DNA from: DASRTE01 sp035316885
GTDB taxonomy: Bacteria; Actinomycetota; Actinomycetes; Jiangellales; Jiangellaceae
Assembly (NCBI GenBank): GCA_035316885.1
Contig: DATHII010000237.1
Location: 1-59,272 of the forward strand
Direction of reading: 5' to 3'
Length of the DNA: 59,272 nt
The notes beneath the pieces are model-generated. The model was given only the letters and a program-made list of their open reading frames with translations. It was not told the DNA's origin and searched no databases. The translations under genes and the position numbers were made by a program. This document shows, one piece after another, positions 1 through 7,769 of this stretch. Position 1 is the first letter of the stretch. Each line of letters begins with the position of its first letter.

Positions 1-1
1 G

Positions 2-502
2 TTCGGCGGGTTGGGTTCCGCGCTGCGTGAGTACGCCGACCCGATCACCCGGGTCATGGGCGTCGTGCTCATCGCGCTCGGCCTGGTCTACGCGGGCTGG
101 CTGCCTGGAGCGGCGCGGGAGTGGCGCTGGCACGTGTCGCCCGCGGTGGGGCTGGCCGGTGCGCCGCTGGTCGGTGCACTGTTCGGCATCGGGTGGACGG
201 CGTGCACCGGCCCTACCCTGGCGGCCGTGCAGGCGCTGGCGTTCGACGACGGGAGCGCGGCCCGGGGCGCGCTGCTCTCCCTGTCGTACTGCCTCGGCCT
301 CGGGCTGCCGTTCGTGATCGCTGCCCTCGCCTACCGGCGGGCGTTGGGCGCGTTCGGGTGGGTACGCCGGCACCAGATCTGGGTGCTGCGGGTCGGCGGG
401 GCCATGCTGGTGGGGCTCGGGCTGCTCCTCGTCACAGGCGTATGGACGGAGATCGTGTCGTCGTTGCAGGGCTGGATCGGCGGCTTCGAGGTGCCGCTGT
501 GA
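2..502 (+). CDS. ccdA: Cytochrome c biogenesis protein CcdA, C-terminal part (5' end outside window)
   Basis: The frame is open from the first bases of the window, so the start lies upstream. About 166 residues are visible of a family that is usually around 240-280. Hydrophobic helices separated by short loops are seen, with a Gly-rich GIGWTACTGP segment carrying a Cys; in the DsbD/CcdA family a cysteine in such a helix relays reducing equivalents from cytoplasmic thioredoxin to the outside, where apocytochrome c heme-binding cysteines must be reduced. The stop overlaps the resB GTG by 3 bases (GTGA), so the two are translationally coupled. The ccdA-resB-ccsB order is the standard System II cytochrome c maturation layout of actinobacteria. 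Family assignment is firm; only the true length is unknown. Confidence 0.88.
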   Translation, partial: FGGLGSALREYADPITRVMGVVLIALGLVYAGWLPGAAREWRWHVSPAVGLAGAPLVGALFGIGWTACTGPTLAAVQALAFDDGSAARGALLSLSYCLGLGLPFVIAALAYRRALGAFGWVRRHQIWVLRVGGAMLVGLGLLLVTGVWTEIVSSLQGWIGGFEVPL

Positions 503-2346
503 CCGCGCGCGACGTAGAAGCCGCGCCCGTGACGCCGGAGCCGGGCCGGCCGCCGGCGCTGTCGGCTCGGGAGTTCGCAGCCTGGGTCTGGCGGCAGCTC
601 ACCTCGATGCGGGTGGCGCTGATCCTGCTGTTCCTGCTCGCGGTCGCCGCCATTCCGGGCTCGGTCGTGCCGCAGAACGACATCAACCCGCTGACGGTCA
701 GCGACTTCCGGGCCCGAAACCCGGCCCTGTCGGAGTGGTACGACCGACTCGGCCTGTTCGACGTCTACTCGGCGCCGTGGTTCGCAGCGATCTATCTCGC
801 GCTGCTGATCTCCCTGGTCGGCTGCATCCTGCCCCGCTCGGCTCAGCACTGGCGGGCGATGCGGGCCCAGCCGCCCCCGGCTCCACGCCGGCTGTCCCGT
901 ATGCCCGTATACCGCCGCTTCGAGACGCTCGCCGCTCCCGCCGAGGTGCTCGACGCCGCCGGCGCAGAGCTCAGGTCGCGCCGCTACCGGATCGCGACGG
1001 CGTTTGTGGGTGATCGGAGTTCGGCCGGACGCAGAGGCGGGCGTCTAAAGAGCGAATCGTGGCATGATTTTTGGCCACGATTCGCGGAGCCCGCCGAGCG
1101 TCCGACCGAACTCCACCTCGATGCCGAGCTCCACCCCGAGGCCGAGGTCCCCCTCGGCGACTCGGTGGCGGGTGAGGCGGGGCACCTGCGGGAGACCGGC
1201 AACCTCGTCTTCCACCTGGCCGTGGTCGTCGTCCTCGTCGCGGTCGCGGTCGGCAGCCTTTTCGGGTACCGGGCGACGGTGCTCGTGGCGGAGGGCTCCG
1301 GCTTCGCGAACTCCGTGATCCAGTACGACGGACTGTCCAGCGGCGCGCTGTTCGACGCCGGCGACCTTCCCCCGTTCTCACTGGAGCTGGACGAGTTCGA
1401 GATGGAGTTCGTCGAGGCCGGGTCGCAACTCGGAACGCCCGACGTCTTCGAGGCGACGGTCCGGTTCACCCCCGAACCAGGTGCGCCCGAGCAGACCCGC
1501 ACGATCCGCGTCAACGAACCGCTCGAGGTCGACGGCACGCTGGTGCACATTCTCAACCCCGGCTACGCACCGGCGATCACAGTGCGCGACGCCGACGGTG
1601 CCGTCCTGGCCGAGGGTCCGGTGCCGTTCCTGCCCCAGGACAACTCCTTCACCTCTACCGGCGTCCGCAAGGTGCAGGTCGCGCCGGAGGCCGGCCTCGG
1701 CGAGGACATCGGGGTCCAGGGGTTGTTCCTCCCGACGGCTGTCGTCGACGACCGGGGCCCGCGGTCGATCTTTCCCGAGCCTCGCAATCCGGCGCTGTTC
1801 TTCACGGCGTTCCACGGTGACCTGGGCCTCGACGACGGACAGCCCCAGTCGGTCTACCGGCTCGAGACGTCCGGCATGGAGCAGTTCCGGGCGGAGGACG
1901 GGGAGGTCTTCCGCGCAGCCTTGGCGGTGGGCGAAACTGTGCAGCTCCCCGGGGGGTACGGGAGCGTGACCTTCGACGGCTACGTCACGTGGGTGAACCT
2001 CCAGATCGGGCGAAACGCGGGCAAGGAGTTCGTGCTCGGCGGGGCGCTGCTGGCGCTGGCCGGCCTGCTGGCCTCGTTGTACGTGCGGCGACGCCGGGTC
2101 TGGGTCCGGGTCGTGCCCGGCGACGGGGCCGGTACGGTGGTCGAGGTCGCGGGCCTGCAGCGGTCCGAAGGCGGCGATCTCGATGCGGAGGTCGACGCCA
2201 TCACCGAGGGGTTGGTACACCGGTTGACGCCTGCGGACCCGGACCCGACGGGCGTGTTACCGACCAGGCCGCCAGGCACGGCCCGGTCGTCCGGCCGGAC
2301 AGCCGACGGAGATGGAGACGTGGATGGACACCGCAACCCTCGGTGA
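499..2346 (+). CDS. resB: Cytochrome c biogenesis protein ResB (Ccs1)
   Basis: This 615-residue membrane protein is the ResB half of the System II heme delivery and ligation complex, working with CcsB on the outer face of the membrane. Visible features are an N-terminal membrane helix followed by PGSVVPQ, a second helix pair near residues 95-115, the conserved HLRETGNLVFHL region before a third helix, a large external domain and a last helix near residues 510-535. The GTG start was chosen because it overlaps the ccdA stop; a much longer open frame upstream reads antisense-like arginine-rich sequence. Residues 173-205 are odd: they are encoded by a roughly 99-bp palindrome (see repeat at 1016-1114) that looks like an in-frame insertion into a region that is normally short. 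Confidence 0.93.
   Translation: MTARDVEAAPVTPEPGRPPALSAREFAAWVWRQLTSMRVALILLFLLAVAAIPGSVVPQNDINPLTVSDFRARNPALSEWYDRLGLFDVYSAPWFAAIYLALLISLVGCILPRSAQHWRAMRAQPPPAPRRLSRMPVYRRFETLAAPAEVLDAAGAELRSRRYRIATAFVGDRSSAGRRGGRLKSESWHDFWPRFAEPAERPTELHLDAELHPEAEVPLGDSVAGEAGHLRETGNLVFHLAVVVVLVAVAVGSLFGYRATVLVAEGSGFANSVIQYDGLSSGALFDAGDLPPFSLELDEFEMEFVEAGSQLGTPDVFEATVRFTPEPGAPEQTRTIRVNEPLEVDGTLVHILNPGYAPAITVRDADGAVLAEGPVPFLPQDNSFTSTGVRKVQVAPEAGLGEDIGVQGLFLPTAVVDDRGPRSIFPEPRNPALFFTAFHGDLGLDDGQPQSVYRLETSGMEQFRAEDGEVFRAALAVGETVQLPGGYGSVTFDGYVTWVNLQIGRNAGKEFVLGGALLALAGLLASLYVRRRRVWVRVVPGDGAGTVVEVAGLQRSEGGDLDAEVDAITEGLVHRLTPADPDPTGVLPTRPPGTARSSGRTADGDGDVDGHRNPR
1016..1114. repeat. Large palindromic element inside resB
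   Basis: The two halves are inverted copies. The outer arms (1016-1032 and 1098-1114) match over 17 bp with one mismatch, a 7-bp GGCGGGC/GCCCGCC block lies inside, and the inner arms GCGAATCGTGGC (1052-1063) and GCCACGATTCGC (1074-1085) match perfectly around a 10-base AT-rich loop. The reading frame runs through it without a stop. Such a structure inside a conserved gene is best explained by insertion of a small palindromic (REP or MITE-like) element, although that is inference. Confidence 0.85.
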
Positions 2347-3340
2347 GTGGAGCAGGTTCGTGGTGTCGGGTGCGATCGCGGCCTTCATCATCGCCTGGCT
2401 GGCTTTCTGCGCCGAGACCGCCTATCGGCTGCGACAGCACGGCCGCGCCGCCAGTAGGTCCGAGTTGGCCGGGGTGGGTGTTTCGGGAGCGCGGCCTATG
2501 TCCCGCGAGCGGGGCCCCGCCGGCGCGGACGCCGCCGTCGGCGACGGGTCGTCGTCGGGTGGCGCCGACCGGATCGTCGACCGGGCCGACCAGGCCGACC
2601 GGATGGCGGGGATTGGGTACTCGGTCACGGTGCTGGCCACACTGCTGCTGGGCGCCGGCGTCGTGCTGCGGGCTGTCAGCGTGTCGCGGCCCCCGTGGGG
2701 CAACATGTACGAGTTTTCGATCACGGCTGCGCTGGTGGCTTCGATCGCCTTCCTGGCCCTCGCACGGACCAGGGCGGGCCGCGCTCTCGCGGTCTGGGTC
2801 GTGCTCGTCGTGTTCGTCGCGCTCTGCCTCGCGGCGACGGTGCTATACGTCCCGCCGGGCCCACTCGTCCCGGCGTTGCGCTCCTATTGGCTCGTCGTCC
2901 ACGTCGGGGCGGCGGTGCTGGCGTTCGGGCTGTTCACCGTCGCAGCCGTGGTCAGCGCGTTGCAGATCGTCGCCGAACGCGCCGAGGTCAGGGGGCTCGC
3001 TGGCGGGTTTGCCCGCTCGCTGCCCGCCTCGTCAACTCTCGACCGGCTCTCGTACCGGCTGATTGCGATCGCGTTCCCGGTGTGGACGGTCGGGCCGCTG
3101 ATCCTGGGTGCGATCTGGGCGGAGGCGTCCTGGGGACGCTACTGGGGCTGGGACCCGAAGGAGGTCTGGGCTCTCATCACCTGGCTGGCGTACGCCGCCT
3201 TCCTGCACGCCCGCGCCACGGCCGGTTGGAAGGGCTCGAAGGCGTCGGTCGTGTCGCTCATCGCCTACGGGACCGTCCTGTTCAGCTACTTCGGCGTCAA
3301 CATCGTCTTCAACGGGCTGCACTCCTACGGCGGCCTATAG
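2324..3340 (+). CDS. ccsB: Cytochrome c biogenesis protein CcsB (CcsA/ResC family)
   Basis: This is the heme-handling partner of ResB: it presents heme at the outer membrane face for covalent attachment to CXXCH motifs. The protein has 338 residues with about eight hydrophobic helices and the hallmark Trp-rich segment WGRYWGWDPKE near the C-terminus, which in this family contacts heme with flanking histidines. A hydrophilic stretch around residues 35-90 separates the first helix from the rest. The start at 2324 is preferred because GGAG lies six bases upstream; the in-frame ATG at 2312 has no spaced Shine-Dalgarno. The gene overlaps the resB end and its own 3' end overlaps the convergent B3/4 gene by 16 bases. 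Confidence 0.93.
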   Translation: MDTATLGEWSRFVVSGAIAAFIIAWLAFCAETAYRLRQHGRAASRSELAGVGVSGARPMSRERGPAGADAAVGDGSSSGGADRIVDRADQADRMAGIGYSVTVLATLLLGAGVVLRAVSVSRPPWGNMYEFSITAALVASIAFLALARTRAGRALAVWVVLVVFVALCLAATVLYVPPGPLVPALRSYWLVVHVGAAVLAFGLFTVAAVVSALQIVAERAEVRGLAGGFARSLPASSTLDRLSYRLIAIAFPVWTVGPLILGAIWAEASWGRYWGWDPKEVWALITWLAYAAFLHARATAGWKGSKASVVSLIAYGTVLFSYFGVNIVFNGLHSYGGL

Positions 3341-4032
3341 CCGACGAGCCGGGTGGTCAGGTGTGCCTGCGGGCTGGTAGCCAGAAGGGCCGCGCGCAGT
3401 GCCTGTCCCGCCGCGTCCAGGTCACTGTCCGTCATCGGGTCGAGGGCGTCGAGCACGAAGACCGCCCGGGTCGTATGGTCGGTCAGCCGGGTCCGGGTGC
3501 ACTGGCGCCAGTTCCAACGCCGACACGTGACGCCGGCGTCGTCGCGCCACACGACCTCACCGGGATCGGGGTGCTCGATGACAGGCACACCACCTGCGGT
3601 GGTCTCGAAGGGTTCGTCCCCGGTGGCGCGGGTCAGCCGCAGCGGGCCGCGGTAGCGATCCACGTCCTCGCCACCGAGTGGCAGGACGTGGGCTACTGAG
3701 ACGGCGTTGTAGGCGTCGGTGAGCCGGTCGATACGGGGCAACCCTTCAGGCGCCCGCCGGAGCAGCGCTTCCACACTGGGACGGGTGCGTTGCGGTTTGG
3801 CGCCGAAGGCGCGGAAGGCATCGCGCCACGCCGCGACGTTCGGGTGCCGTTCAGCGGGCGCTCCGTCGAGCATGGCGCCGGCCCGGTCCTCGGCGGCGAG
3901 GAGCAAGGCGTCGCTGACGGCATCGCTCGGCCCTGGGACCAGACCCTCGGCGAGGACCAGAAGCGCACGGTAATCGGGCCGCAGTCCGTGGACGGCCGGG
4001 TCGATGTGAGCCGTGTCGAGCCAGCGACTCAC
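3325..4032 (-). CDS. B3/4 domain-containing protein
   Basis: The 235-residue product resembles the B3/B4 fold of the phenylalanyl-tRNA synthetase beta chain, present here as a free-standing protein. In PheRS the domain helps to recognise and edit mischarged substrate; free-standing versions are common in actinobacteria and may edit free aminoacyl-tRNA, but this is not shown. Visible signatures are LTDAYNAVSVAHVLPLGGED in the middle and the downstream GEVVWRDDAGVTCRRWNWRQ stretch. The GTG start overlaps the stop of the membrane protein at 4029-4397 (GTGA), so the two minus-strand genes form a small operon. The longer open frame upstream is arginine/proline-rich and rejected. Confidence 0.8.
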   Translation of the reverse strand: MSRWLDTAHIDPAVHGLRPDYRALLVLAEGLVPGPSDAVSDALLLAAEDRAGAMLDGAPAERHPNVAAWRDAFRAFGAKPQRTRPSVEALLRRAPEGLPRIDRLTDAYNAVSVAHVLPLGGEDVDRYRGPLRLTRATGDEPFETTAGGVPVIEHPDPGEVVWRDDAGVTCRRWNWRQCTRTRLTDHTTRAVFVLDALDPMTDSDLDAAGQALRAALLATSPQAHLTTRLVGYRPP

Positions 4033-4397
4033 CGGACGTCGTCGTCGCCCTCGGGACGGTGGCGCATCTCCTCCTCGCGACGGCGCAGGTCGGCCTCCCA
4101 CTGCTCGAGCATCTGCTCGTGGCGCTCGTCGATCTGCTGGATCTCGCGCAGGAACTCGGGGTTGTCGTCGGGAGCGACCGGCCGTGGCGGCGCCTGGCGC
4201 GGTGTGGGCTTGGCCCGACCCCGGCGGGCCTTCGCGATGATCCACGCGATCGGACCGATGACCGGCAGTAGGACGATCAGCGCCAGCCAGATGCCGCGAC
4301 GCGGCCGCGGCGCTACGGCGGGATCGGTTTGCAGGCAGTCGATCAACGCATAGACGGCGAGGGCGACTGCCACCACGATGGGCAGGGCTCTGGTCAC
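4029..4397 (-). CDS. Small membrane protein with PLDc_N-type N-terminal domain
   Basis: The 122-residue product has two hydrophobic helices (about residues 3-20 and 33-53, with the family-like WLALIVLLPVIGPIAWII) and a charged, probably helical or coiled-coil tail rich in Glu, Arg and Gln (EIQQIDERHEQMLEQ). This matches the phospholipase D-nuclease N-terminal-like domain found alone in many actinobacterial membrane proteins; no catalytic domain is attached, so no enzymatic role is implied. The GTG start has GGAG two bases away and is preferred over a longer frame whose first 23 residues are not conserved-looking. It is the first gene of a two-gene unit with the B3/4 protein. Confidence 0.75.
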   Translation of the reverse strand: MTRALPIVVAVALAVYALIDCLQTDPAVAPRPRRGIWLALIVLLPVIGPIAWIIAKARRGRAKPTPRQAPPRPVAPDDNPEFLREIQQIDERHEQMLEQWEADLRRREEEMRHRPEGDDDVR

Positions 4398-4614
4398 CGC
4401 TCCAGCCCCCTGGTCAAACGCGTGCGCATAGGACCAGCCTAGGCGACGGCACGAACCTTGGCCCACCTGCGCCGGCAGTCACTGGAACGGAAGGCGAAAC
4501 CGGCGCCGGCGAGGCCCGGGAGGGCGGATCTCGGCGGCCGAGCGACGAAGGTCCGCGGCTGGCGGCTGGCAGGATTGTGGCCATGGGTGAGGTCGTGGCG
4601 CCGGAGGCGCCGCC

Positions 4615-5568
4615 GTGAATCTCGTCGAACTTGCCGACGTCCAGACCGCGGCTGCCAGGATCGACGGCCAGGTCGTCCGGACCCCGCTCCTACCCTGTCC
4701 GTGGGCCGACGAGAGGCGCCCGATCTGGCTCAAGCCCGAGAACCTGCAGCCCACGGGCGCGTTCAAGATCCGCGGTGCCCTCAACGCCCTCGGTGCGCTC
4801 GACACGCGCACCCGCGGGCGTGGTGTTCTCACCCATTCCAGCGGGAATCACGGACGTGCCCTCGCATGGGCCGCGCGTGCGTACGGAGTCCCCGTGGTGG
4901 TGGTGATGCCGGACACGTCGCCGGCGGTGAAGATCGAGGGCACCCGTGACATCGGAGCCGAGGTCGTGCTCGTCCCGCCTGCGGAGCGGGAATCCCGGGT
5001 GGCCGTGCTCGAGGCCGAGCGCGGCCTCGTCGTGGTGCCGCCCTTCGAGCACCCTGACGTCATCGCTGGTCAGGGCACGATCGGACTCGAGATCGCCGAG
5101 GATCTGCCCGGCATCGGCACCGTTCTCGTGCCGGTCGGCGGCGGTGGCCTCATCTCGGGAGTCGCGGTGGCGCTCAAGGCCCTGCGGCCCGAGGTGCGCG
5201 TGGTCGGCGTCGAGCCGGAGCTCGCGGGCGACCTGGCCGAAGGATTCGCGAAGGGCGAGCGCGTCGTCTGGGACGCGGCCCTGACCTACCGGACCGTCGC
5301 CGACGGCGTCCGCCTGCCGGCAGTGGGCGAGCTGAACTGGCGACACATCGAGCGGTTCGTCGACGATGTCGTCACGGTGAGCGAGCAGGGCATCCTGGAC
5401 GCGATGGGCGTGCTGGCGCGCAGCAGCCGGATCGTCGCCGAGCCCAGCGGCGCTGTTGCCGTTGCTGCGTACGCCGAACGCCCCGAGGTGCTTACCGGGC
5501 CGACGGTCGCCGTCGTCACGGGTGGTAACGCCGACCCGGCTCTCCTGGCCCGGGTCGTCACCGCCTGA
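4615..5568 (+). CDS. PLP-dependent threonine/serine dehydratase
   Basis: This fold-type II PLP enzyme (317 residues) should deaminate threonine or serine to the 2-oxoacid and ammonia. Lys51 in GAFKIRG is the expected Schiff-base lysine, SSGNHGRA near residue 78 is the substrate loop, and VGGGGLISG near residue 170 is the phosphate-binding glycine loop. There is no C-terminal ACT domain, so it resembles catabolic or short-form enzymes rather than isoleucine-regulated IlvA; serine racemase or hydroxyaspartate dehydratase activity cannot be excluded. The GTG start has GGAGG seven bases upstream. An 11-codon open frame from ATG 4583 ends exactly across this start (GTGA), which could couple translation. 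Confidence 0.88.
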   Translation: MNLVELADVQTAAARIDGQVVRTPLLPCPWADERRPIWLKPENLQPTGAFKIRGALNALGALDTRTRGRGVLTHSSGNHGRALAWAARAYGVPVVVVMPDTSPAVKIEGTRDIGAEVVLVPPAERESRVAVLEAERGLVVVPPFEHPDVIAGQGTIGLEIAEDLPGIGTVLVPVGGGGLISGVAVALKALRPEVRVVGVEPELAGDLAEGFAKGERVVWDAALTYRTVADGVRLPAVGELNWRHIERFVDDVVTVSEQGILDAMGVLARSSRIVAEPSGAVAVAAYAERPEVLTGPTVAVVTGGNADPALLARVVTA

Positions 5569-5573
5569 CGCTC

Positions 5574-5756
5574 TCAGGTCAGGGCCGGTACGACCTTTCG
5601 CTCGAACAGTTCGACACCGCGGGTGTCGTGGGCGACGCCGGGGAAGTAGCAGATCGCGTAGGTCATGCCCGCGTCGTACAGCGCCCGTAGGGCCTCGACC
5701 ACCTGTTCCGGCGTGCCGACGGTGGGGCTCTGCCGGAAGGGCTTGAGCTCTGAACC
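5574..5756 (-). pseudogene. C-terminal remnant of an LLM-class flavin-dependent oxidoreductase
   Basis: About 60 residues match the end of luciferase-like (LLM) monooxygenases: VGTPEQVVEALRALYDAGMT followed by ICYFPGVAHDTRGVELFERK and a PAL ending. No N-terminal barrel precedes it. Upstream in the same frame the sequence is the antisense of the DUF4229 gene and has no LLM character. It is therefore a relic of an LLM gene different from the one at 6142-6837, because that one ends with its own terminal motif. Confidence 0.6.
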
Positions 5757-5813
5757 CAGCCCGGTCCCGTGCCTCCGATGGGTCCGGCCTCGCGGCGTAC
5801 CCTGGGCGGTGCC

Positions 5814-6116
5814 ATGGCCTTCCTGCGCTACACGCTGTTGCGTGTCCTGGTCTTCGTCGTCGTCGCGGCGCTGCTGTGGATCGTCGGTGTACGTGGCTTC
5901 TGGCTGCTGCTGCTCGCGATCTTCGGGTCCGGGGTCGTGAGCATCTTCGTGCTGCGCCGTAGCCGCGACGCGGCGTCGGCGTCGCTGGCGACGCGCATGT
6001 CGGAGGCCAGGCGGCGGATGCGAAAGCGGACGGACGCCGAGGACGCGTGGGACGACCAGCGGCGGGCTGCGGCGCCCGAGGGGCGGCCGCCGGACTCCGG
6101 TCCCGCCGAGGAGTAG
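5814..6116 (+). CDS. DUF4229 family small membrane protein
   Basis: The 100-residue product starts MAFLRYTLLRVLVF, has two closely spaced hydrophobic helices (residues about 8-25 and 28-45), then a basic segment and an acidic, proline-containing tail. This is the pattern of the actinobacterial DUF4229 family, whose function is unknown but whose gene is often found near menaquinone genes, as here. The ATG at 5814 is preferred over 5769 because the family starts at the first helix. A TACCCT box at 5798-5803 ends ten bases before the ATG, so the mRNA is probably leaderless or nearly so. It lies on the opposite strand between two LLM relics. Confidence 0.72.
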   Translation: MAFLRYTLLRVLVFVVVAALLWIVGVRGFWLLLLAIFGSGVVSIFVLRRSRDAASASLATRMSEARRRMRKRTDAEDAWDDQRRAAAPEGRPPDSGPAEE

Positions 6117-6141
6117 ATCGCCAGGGCCGCTCCGGTCGCAG

Positions 6142-6837
6142 TCAGCTCGGTGGCGCCCCGCGCGCACACGCTCGAGCACCCTGTCGTGGTCGTCGCCGTA
6201 GTCCCAGGGCGACTCGATCCACCAGGTGGCGCCGGCCTCGGCGGCGGCCCGCATTTGTCCGACGAGCTCGGGGGTGAGCTTGGCGACGTGGGGGAGCAGG
6301 CCCTCGTAGCGAAGAGCCCGAGCCATCGACTTCGGTCGCCCCCACGCCGACCACCCAGATCGGGATGCGCGGGCGCTGCACCGGAGGTGGTGGCGGCATG
6401 AACGTCGTCGGCCGGATCGTGTAGTGCGTGCTCTGGTGGGAGAACGGCTGGCCGGCCCACAGGCCGGTGAGGATGGCGAGCCCCTCGTCGAGCAACTCGG
6501 CCCGGACGCGGCGGTCGGTGACCTCGCCGAACTCCTCGAAGCCCGAGTCGATCGCGCCGAGGCCGACGGAGAGGATCACCCGCCCGCCGGAGAGGTTGTC
6601 CAGCGTGGCGGTCTCGCTCGCGAGCTTCCACGGCCGCATCCGGGACAGCGGAGTGAGCATGGTGCCGAGGCGGATCCGCTCGGTGCGCATGGCTGCCGCG
6701 GTGAGGCACACCCTCGCGTCGATGCCCCACACCGGCTCCCAGACGAAGAACGCGTCCCAGCCCGCCTGCTCTGCCTCAGCGGCTGTCTCGGCTGCTGTGC
6801 GTGCATCGCCCTGTGGCAGCACGAATCCGTACTTCAC
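6142..6837 (-). pseudogene. LLM-class F420/flavin-dependent oxidoreductase, frame-disrupted
   Basis: The first about 168 residues are a well-preserved LLM barrel start (MKYGFVLPQGDARTAAE, then FFVWEPVWGID and IRLGTMLTPLSRMRPWK). After PIWVVG near 6340 the family sequence continues in another frame (AWGRPKSMARALRYEGLLPH, then AGATWWIESPWDYGDD) until about 6165. A second shift returns to the first frame for the last codons, which end in PPS. The likely changes are loss of two bases, then one. The stretch between LLPHVAKLTPELV and AEAGATWW also looks about 50 residues too short. Either this is decay or the sequence has errors; the internal shortening favours decay. The gene follows the methyltransferase stop by six bases. 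Confidence 0.7.
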
Positions 6838-6843
6838 GGCTGA

Positions 6844-7647
6844 TCAGGGCTTGCGCGCGACCCCGGCCCAGTAGTAGGCAGCGTTCGGGTCCTCGGGCGG
6901 CTCACCGTCGGGGTGCCAGGCCAGCACCGGCACGACGCCCGGCTCGACGATCTCGAGTCCGCTGAAGAAGTGCTCGATGTCGGCCTTACTGCGCGATACC
7001 AGGGTGATGCCGGCGTGCGCGGCCGCCGCGGATGCAGCCTCGAAGGCCGGCGGGTCGAAGTGGGCGGTCGGGTGCGTGATGGCCATGTAGCTGCCCGACG
7101 GTAGGGCATCGAACAACGTGGAGACCATGCCCTGAGGGTTCTCCGAGTCGCGGAAATACATGAGGATCCCGACCAGAATGAGCCCCACCGGTTGCTCGAT
7201 GTCGAGCGTCTTCGCCAGCGCAGGATCGGTGAGGATGCCCTCGGGATCGCGAAGGTCGGCCATGATGAACTCGGTCTGGCCCTGGGACGTGCTGGTCATC
7301 AGCGCCCGGGCGTGCGCCAGCACGATCGGGTCGTGGTCGACGTAGAGGACCCGGCTCTCCGGTGCGACCTCCTGGGCAACCTCGTGGACGTTGCCGGCGG
7401 TGGGGATACCGGTACCGATATCGAGGAACTGCCGGACGCCCCCCTCAGCGGCAAGGTAGCGCACCGCCCTGGCGAGGAATTCCCGGTTGGCCCGGGCCAT
7501 CGTCGGCAGGTTCGGGATCGCCTGCACCATGGCGTCACCGAGGGCGCGGTCGGCTGCGAAGTTGTCCTTGCCACCGAGCCAGTAGTCGTAGACCCGGGCG
7601 GAGTGCGCGACAGAGGTGTCAATGTGCGACAGGGGATCCGACGCCAT
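6844..7647 (-). CDS. S-adenosyl methyltransferase (DUF574/Methyltransf_19 family)
   Basis: The 267-residue protein begins with the family hallmark of an SVAHSARVYDYWLGGKDNF block, followed by a Rossmann-like SAM-binding half with FLDIGTGIPTAGNVHEVAQ and LYVDHDPIVLAHARAL. These methyltransferases are expanded in filamentous actinomycetes and are frequently encoded next to XRE-DUF5753/DUF397 pairs, as here; their substrates are unknown. The ATG at 7647 is chosen because GGAGGAA is well placed in front of it, whereas a GTG-like start five codons earlier has none. A TAGGGT box at 7686-7691 (minus strand) and a palindrome over the upstream element suggest its own regulated promoter. Confidence 0.88.
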   Translation of the reverse strand: MASDPLSHIDTSVAHSARVYDYWLGGKDNFAADRALGDAMVQAIPNLPTMARANREFLARAVRYLAAEGGVRQFLDIGTGIPTAGNVHEVAQEVAPESRVLYVDHDPIVLAHARALMTSTSQGQTEFIMADLRDPEGILTDPALAKTLDIEQPVGLILVGILMYFRDSENPQGMVSTLFDALPSGSYMAITHPTAHFDPPAFEAASAAAAHAGITLVSRSKADIEHFFSGLEIVEPGVVPVLAWHPDGEPPEDPNAAYYWAGVARKP

Positions 7648-7685
7648 CAGTGCTTCCTCCACGGGGTTGGGGGATTGTCCGTATC

Positions 7686-7717
7686 ACCCTAGCTTCGTTC
7701 CCGCCGGGCCGGGAACG
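7686..7717 (-). promoter_or_regulatory. Promoter and palindrome upstream of the methyltransferase
   Basis: On the minus strand a TAGGGT -10 box (7691-7686) precedes the methyltransferase ATG by about 38 bases. A perfect 8-bp inverted repeat CGTTCCCG/CGGGAACG (7696-7703 and 7710-7717, six-base loop) covers the place where a -35 element would lie. It could be an operator for the adjacent XRE regulator or a terminator for that regulator's transcript; there is no T-run after it, which favours an operator. Confidence 0.45.
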
Positions 7718-7769
7718 CCTGACCGGGCCGAGTTGAACAACCAGTGACCCGACCGGCGACGGCCGTCAG

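Noticed and set aside
3325..4032. Phenylalanyl-tRNA synthetase beta subunit
   Set aside because: Only the B3/4 domain is present, in 235 residues; the catalytic and anticodon-binding parts are absent.
5574..6326. One continuous minus-strand frame linking both LLM pieces
   Set aside because: Between the pieces the frame is the antisense of the DUF4229 gene, and the first piece has its own end motif (PPS) in another frame; the two pieces come from different LLM types.
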